A DNA stretch of 45,956 nucleotides from an uncultured Verrucomicrobia subdivision 3 bacterium (lineage in GTDB: Bacteria; Verrucomicrobiota; Verrucomicrobiia; Limisphaerales; UBA11358): positions 1 to 45,956 of the forward strand of contig CAILDU010000027.1 of NCBI GenBank assembly GCA_903833055.1. Reading direction: 5' to 3'. A program made the translations under genes and the position numbers. Position 1 is the stretch's first letter. Each line of letters begins with the position of its first letter. Under the pieces are notes generated by a model. It was not told the origin of the DNA. It did no database searches and saw only the letters and a program-made list of their open reading frames with translations. Below are positions 42,601 through 45,956 of the stretch, one piece after another.

Positions 42601-42687
42601 ATAGAATTATATTTTTCTAACATTGTTTTGAAAAATCTTTTACCAAATCACTTTAGCCGTAAGCTTTCATCCTTAACTTGATTACTC

Positions 42688-43800
42688 ATGGGCTGGCTGC
42701 ATAAAAAAATCATCCGTCCGCTGCTCTTCCGGCAGGACTCGGAAGTCGCGCACAACAAGGCGGTGAACATGCTCGCGCGCGTGAGCCGCAATTCGCTGGC
42801 GCTGGGCGCGGTGAAATCCATTTACGGTTCGCCGGAGTTGCCGACGGAAGTTTTTGGTCTGAAGTTTCCCAACCCCGTCGGCCTCGCGGCGGGCATGGAC
42901 AAACACGCAGCGGCCGTGCCCGGTTGGTCGGCGCTCGGTTTTGGTTTTTGCGAACTCGGCGGTGTGACGTGGCACGCGCAGCCCGGCAATCCCAAACCGC
43001 GCATGTTTCGGGCGATTCCCGATGAGGCGGTCATCAACCGCATGGGTTTTAATAATTCCGGTGCGGAAGCCGTGGCGCAAAAATTGACGGAATGGAAGAA
43101 CTCCGGTCGCTGGCCGTCGCATCCCGTTGGCATCAATCTGGGGAAATCGAAAATCACGCCGCTGGAATCGGCGGCGGAAGATTACGCCAATTCTTTTCGC
43201 GCGTTGCGCGACCTCGCGGATTTTTTTGTCGTCAATGTGAGTTCACCGAACACGCCCAACCTGCGGCAGTTGCAGGATAAAGCGGCGTTGGACGAAATCT
43301 TTGCGGCGATTCAGGAACAAAACGGAAGCCAGAATTCAGAAGCCAGAATTCAGAAGCCAATTCTCGTTAAGGTTGCGCCAGATTTAACTTTTGAAGCACT
43401 GGACGAGATTCTCGAACTCGTTGCGCCGCGCAACATCGCGGGGATTGTCGCGACGAATACGACCATTGCGCGTCCGCCAACGACGGACGCGAAGCTCCAA
43501 AAAATTTACGCGGAGACCGGCGGTTTGAGCGGACGCCCGTTGCGCGCGCGCAGCACGGAAGTGGTTCGCCATCTTTACAAACAGACGCAGGGCAAATTGC
43601 CCATCATCGGTGTCGGCGGAATTTTTGATGCGGACGATGCTTGGGAAAAAATCACGGCGGGCGCGTCGCTCGTGCAAGTTTACACGGGCATGGTTTACGA
43701 AGGGCCGGGCCTCGCGCGAAAGATTAATGCCGGCTTGCGTGAGCGCTTGGAAATCGCCGGCTTGAAACAATTATCGGATGCCGTTGGGTTGGCGCATTGA
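42688..43800 (+). CDS. pyrD: Dihydroorotate dehydrogenase (quinone), class 2
   Basis: A 370-residue membrane-associated flavoenzyme that oxidises dihydroorotate with quinone, in pyrimidine synthesis. The N-terminal membrane helix region is MGWLHKKIIRPLLF. FMN-binding motifs are PNPVGLAAGMDKH, INRMGFNN and VGGIFDADDAWEKI. The catalytic base is in VNVSSPNTPNL (Ser, typical of class 2). At residues ~212-224 an in-frame tandem repeat encodes GSQNSEARIQKP, an insertion in a variable loop before ILVKVAPDL. Followed after 3 bp by a small membrane protein. Confidence 0.97.
   Translation: MGWLHKKIIRPLLFRQDSEVAHNKAVNMLARVSRNSLALGAVKSIYGSPELPTEVFGLKFPNPVGLAAGMDKHAAAVPGWSALGFGFCELGGVTWHAQPGNPKPRMFRAIPDEAVINRMGFNNSGAEAVAQKLTEWKNSGRWPSHPVGINLGKSKITPLESAAEDYANSFRALRDLADFFVVNVSSPNTPNLRQLQDKAALDEIFAAIQEQNGSQNSEARIQKPILVKVAPDLTFEALDEILELVAPRNIAGIVATNTTIARPPTTDAKLQKIYAETGGLSGRPLRARSTEVVRHLYKQTQGKLPIIGVGGIFDADDAWEKITAGASLVQVYTGMVYEGPGLARKINAGLRERLEIAGLKQLSDAVGLAH
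43325..43359. repeat. In-frame heptamer repeat inside pyrD
   Basis: Alternating 7-bp words GAAGCCA and GAATTCA: five consecutive words at 43325, 43332, 43339, 43346 and 43353, i.e. two and a half copies of a 14-bp unit. Confidence 0.9.
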
Positions 43801-43803
43801 ATT

Positions 43804-44160
43804 ATGTTCGAGCACCACACCAAGCCGCTGCTGCCGCGCAAAGTTTATTACCGACGGCTCGCGCGTCACGCGGCGCTGGGCTTGGCGGTCATTGTTGTTT
43901 CGCTCGGCATCGGCATGGCGGGTTATCACGTCTTTGAAAAGTTACCGTGGGTGGATGCGTTTGTGAATGCCGCCATGATTCTTTCCGGCATGGGGCCGGT
44001 GGCGACGTTGCAAACGAACGGCGGCAAAATTTTCGCCGGTTGCTATGCGCTGTTCAGCGGGCTTACGTTGATTGCCATTTTGGGAATTATCTTTGCGCCG
44101 GTCGTCCATCGCGCGTTGCACAAATTCCATCTGGAAGACGAAGGTCGCGCTCGGAAGTAA
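43804..44160 (+). CDS. Two-TM membrane protein resembling a pore-less K+-channel module
   Basis: A 118-residue protein with two TM helices (AALGLAVIVVSLGIGMAGYHVF, and GKIFAGCYALFSGLTLIAILG). The segment between them, ILSGMGPVATLQTNGGKIFAGCYALFSG, has the shape of the pore-loop/TM2 region of 2-TM ion channels, where GKIF-x-x-xYALxG follows the filter. The selectivity motif TVGYG itself is missing. It starts 3 bp after pyrD. It might be a degenerate channel subunit or a convergent fold; no function is known. Confidence 0.65.
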   Translation: MFEHHTKPLLPRKVYYRRLARHAALGLAVIVVSLGIGMAGYHVFEKLPWVDAFVNAAMILSGMGPVATLQTNGGKIFAGCYALFSGLTLIAILGIIFAPVVHRALHKFHLEDEGRARK

Positions 44161-44211
44161 TTTTTTTCCTGACAACTGCCGATTCTCCGCCAAACTAACC
44201 GCTCTATTATT

Positions 44212-44643
44212 ATGCAAGCCACCCGTATTTTACCCGACCTGCAATGTTCCTTGATGTGCGAAGAAGTTCGCCAGGAAGTGAACGGCAACCTCTTTCTCAT
44301 CGGCGTCGTCAACGTCGTCCGCCTGCCGCAACTGCCCATCGTCGCGGGACGCATCTGCATTTTTAACCGCTGGGCGGCGGGCATCGGCGCGTTCAACGAA
44401 ACCGTCCGCCTCATCGCGCCGGACCAGACGACGGTCATCAGCAAGAGCGAATTAAAATTTGAACTGCGCGATCCCGCGTTGAGCGCGACGAACGTCACCT
44501 TCTTCGGTCAGGTTAAATTCGAAGTCGCCGGCACTTACTATATGGAAGTGCTCGTGGATGACGTGATGAAATTGCGTTATCCCGTGCCGGTCGTCCACGC
44601 GCCGATGCCGGGGCAGCCCACGCCAGCGGAAAAACAAGGCTGA
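44212..44643 (+). CDS. Hypothetical protein, 143 residues
   Basis: A soluble-looking protein without signal peptide or TM. It begins with two Cys-containing segments (LPDLQCSLMCEEVRQE) and continues with beta-rich LFLIGVVNVVRLPQLP, FGQVKFEVAGTYYMEVLVDD, and a Pro-rich tail (PVVHAPMPGQPTPAEKQG). The pattern looks like a small beta-sandwich. I do not recognise a characterised family. ATG at 44212, 51 bp after the upstream gene. Confidence 0.7.
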   Translation: MQATRILPDLQCSLMCEEVRQEVNGNLFLIGVVNVVRLPQLPIVAGRICIFNRWAAGIGAFNETVRLIAPDQTTVISKSELKFELRDPALSATNVTFFGQVKFEVAGTYYMEVLVDDVMKLRYPVPVVHAPMPGQPTPAEKQG

Positions 44644-44763
44644 ACCACGGCTGGCCTCGGCCGCTGCAACTTCCGAATTAAAACCGGCGTTGCGTTCTTG
44701 TCCCGCCACGTTGCTGCGCCCGAGGACGGGCGCACTCCGGCGATGGCCATGCCCCCGTCTCTA

Positions 44764-44791
44764 ATCTGTGTTTCATCTGTGCCCATCTGTG
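44764..44791. repeat. Short-word repeat before the last gene
   Basis: ATCTGTG occurs three times at 44764, 44775 and 44785 (11- and 10-bp steps). It is followed by TAGAAT at 44794-44799 and the GTG start at 44806. This is one helical turn per word, unlike the 7-bp class. Confidence 0.75.
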
Positions 44792-44805
44792 GCTAGAATC
44801 TGCTC

Positions 44806-45612
44806 GTGAGCGCGTTCAGCGAACCGACTTTTGCCTGGGAACCCATCACGCCGCGCGGCGTGGCGGCGTTCGCGCGCGCGTCCTTCGAGCGGCTCTTCAT
44901 CGTCCAATCCATCTTCGCGCTCATCGCTACTGCGTCCGTCGTGTGGCTACTCTCTGACGGAATTTTCCCCGTCATTGACGACGCGATTGATCAGTTGCCC
45001 GACGTCGGCTACATTCACGGCGGCAAACTTGATTGGCGCGACGACTCGCCGGTGATGCTCGCCGAAGGAAAAGTTTTCGCCATCAGTGTGGACGTGGAAC
45101 ACGGTGGCGCGCTGCGGTCGCCTGCCGATTTTCAATTGGAATTTGGCCGCGACTCCATCGTCATCTACTCGCTCTTCGGCGCTGGTGAAGTTCCGTATCC
45201 CACCGGCTATCTCCTCGCCGCGAATCGCGCGGACGCGCGACCGGCATGGGGCGCGTGGTCACCGAACCTCCTTGGCCTCGTCGCCATCGGCACGTTTTTT
45301 GGATTGATGCTCACTTGGACGTTGCTCGCCACGATTTATTTCTTTCCCGTTTGGCTGCTCTGTTTTTTTGCGAACCGCGATTTGAATTTCCGCGCCAGTT
45401 GGAAGCTCGCCGCCGCCGCGCTTATGCCCGGTGCGCTGGTGATGTCGCTCGCGCTCGTGTTTTACGAATGCGGCGGGTTTGACTTCGTGCAACTCTGCTT
45501 CGCCTTTGGGATGCACTTCGTCATCGGGTGGATTTACCTTTTCGTCAGCCCGCTGTTCTTGAACCGCGTCTTGCCGGCGGATAAAAAGAATCCGTTTCAG
45601 CCTGCCCCCTGA
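44806..45612 (+). CDS. Hypothetical membrane protein, 268 residues
   Basis: GTG start at 44806, only 6 bp after TAGAAT (44794-44799), suggesting a leaderless mRNA. About four TM helices: LFIVQSIFALIATASVVWLL near residue 30; then, after a ~110-residue beta-rich extracytoplasmic part (VMLAEGKVFAISVDVEHGG), three helices near 160-190, 205-225 and 230-255. There is no catalytic motif I recognise. It may be a membrane-anchored regulator or sensor with a periplasmic loop. It is followed within 25 bp by the second 21-bp array. Confidence 0.72.
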   Translation: MSAFSEPTFAWEPITPRGVAAFARASFERLFIVQSIFALIATASVVWLLSDGIFPVIDDAIDQLPDVGYIHGGKLDWRDDSPVMLAEGKVFAISVDVEHGGALRSPADFQLEFGRDSIVIYSLFGAGEVPYPTGYLLAANRADARPAWGAWSPNLLGLVAIGTFFGLMLTWTLLATIYFFPVWLLCFFANRDLNFRASWKLAAAALMPGALVMSLALVFYECGGFDFVQLCFAFGMHFVIGWIYLFVSPLFLNRVLPADKKNPFQPAP

Positions 45613-45956
45613 ATAAAACCCATCCGCGCGGTCACAACTCCCGTTGATGGCGTGATAACTCCCGTTGCCGCTGCCGCAACTCGCATTGACGGCGTGATAA
45701 CTGCAATGCGAGTTATGACAACTGCAATGCGCAATGCCATAACTCCAATGCGAAACGCGACAACTCCAACGTGAGTTGTTCCATCTGCAATGCGCAATGC
45801 TCCAACTGCAATGCGAAACGTCATATCTCCAATGCGAAATGCTCCATCTCCAATGCGAAACGTGATAACTCCAATGCGAGTTGTTACAACTCCAATGCGC
45901 AAAATGGCGTCGCGCAGGCCAAAAACCTCAAAAACCGTGGCTTTTGCCCGAACCGA
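45613..45956. other. Terminal gap, almost entirely a 21-bp array
   Basis: 344 bp to the window edge without a supported gene. A minus-strand frame across the array has heptapeptide periodicity (RIGVVTT, RIGVITF, RIGDGAF), but its only start is a TTG within the repeat and no other coding sign is present. The last ~50 bp hold nothing recognised. Confidence 0.6.
45630..45908. repeat. Tandem array, 21-bp period, 13 units
   Basis: The anchor AACT (ATCT in three units) recurs at 45636, 45657, 45678, 45699, 45720, 45741, 45762, 45783, 45804, 45825, 45846, 45867 and 45888, exactly 21 bp apart. The common unit is AACTCCAATGCG plus nine variable bases. It begins about 18 bp after the last stop codon. 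Confidence 0.92.

Noticed and set aside
45597-45902. Minus-strand heptapeptide-repeat frame
   Set aside because: TTG start within the repeat and no RBS; kept as an alternative explanation only in the array finding.
1-45956. tRNA, rRNA, CRISPR, insertion sequences, prophage
   Set aside because: No T-loop/anticodon-like arrangement, no spaced identical direct repeats of CRISPR type, and no transposase or phage gene was found on either strand by reading.

Overview
The window looks like chromosomal DNA from a Verrucomicrobiota bacterium, probably of the Pedosphaera/Limisphaera type. That placement is inferred from gene content: a fused SecDF, a CTC-type L25, TMTC-like TPR membrane proteins, two YHYH proteins, a class-2 PyrD and a squalene-hopene cyclase. 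Starts rarely carry a Shine-Dalgarno sequence, GTG/TTG starts are common, and short-word repeats are abundant. No rRNA, tRNA, CRISPR array, insertion sequence or prophage was seen. Most genes are housekeeping.

Layout. 1-1080 (-) is the 5' part of dnaB, cut by the window edge, followed by a drug-efflux-type MFS transporter (+). 2.6-10.8 kb is an accessory locus. On the minus strand there is a translationally coupled operon of two exported YHYH proteins and a single-chain fusion of an MbnP-like domain to an MbnH-like di-heme peroxidase. After it come a stand-alone receiver protein and an exported EF-hand protein. Divergently transcribed is an OmpR-type response regulator with its sensor kinase. 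Three promoter regions share a 25-bp box (three CTT/STTC half-sites at 11- and 10-bp steps, invariant core CTTAAGGTT). At two of them a TAGANT -10 lies 3 bp after the box and an ATG 6 bp after that. I read this as one regulon of the two-component system, probably sensing a metal (copper?) or redox signal. This is the most interesting system here.

10.9-19.0 kb (-): hemW, a cold-shock gene, a degenerate receiver protein, gltD and gltB. 19.3-22.9 kb: a type IV/type II pilin-like protein, mnmA, and a TMTC-like TPR membrane protein. 23.1-32.7 kb (+): prs-rplY-pth-rpsF-ssb-rplI (without the rpsR that usually lies between ssb and rplI), yajC-secDF, terC-recJ. 32.9-38.8 kb (+): a glycine-rich RRM protein, infA, ispD, a ctp peptidase, tsaD, shc. 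38.8-45.6 kb: a small hypothetical gene, a lower-GC cassette (PEGA lipoprotein, DUF4105 protein, mini-lipoprotein), pyrD and three unrecognised genes.

Two repeat classes stand out. (1) Degenerate heptamer, or closely similar 8-11-bp, word repeats often lie directly upstream of a start codon (MFS, terC, ispD, ctp, PEGA lipoprotein, last gene). They also occur in frame inside recJ, pyrD and the MbnP-MbnH gene. (2) Two arrays of exactly 21-bp period (9 and 13 units) lie just downstream of shc and of the last gene.
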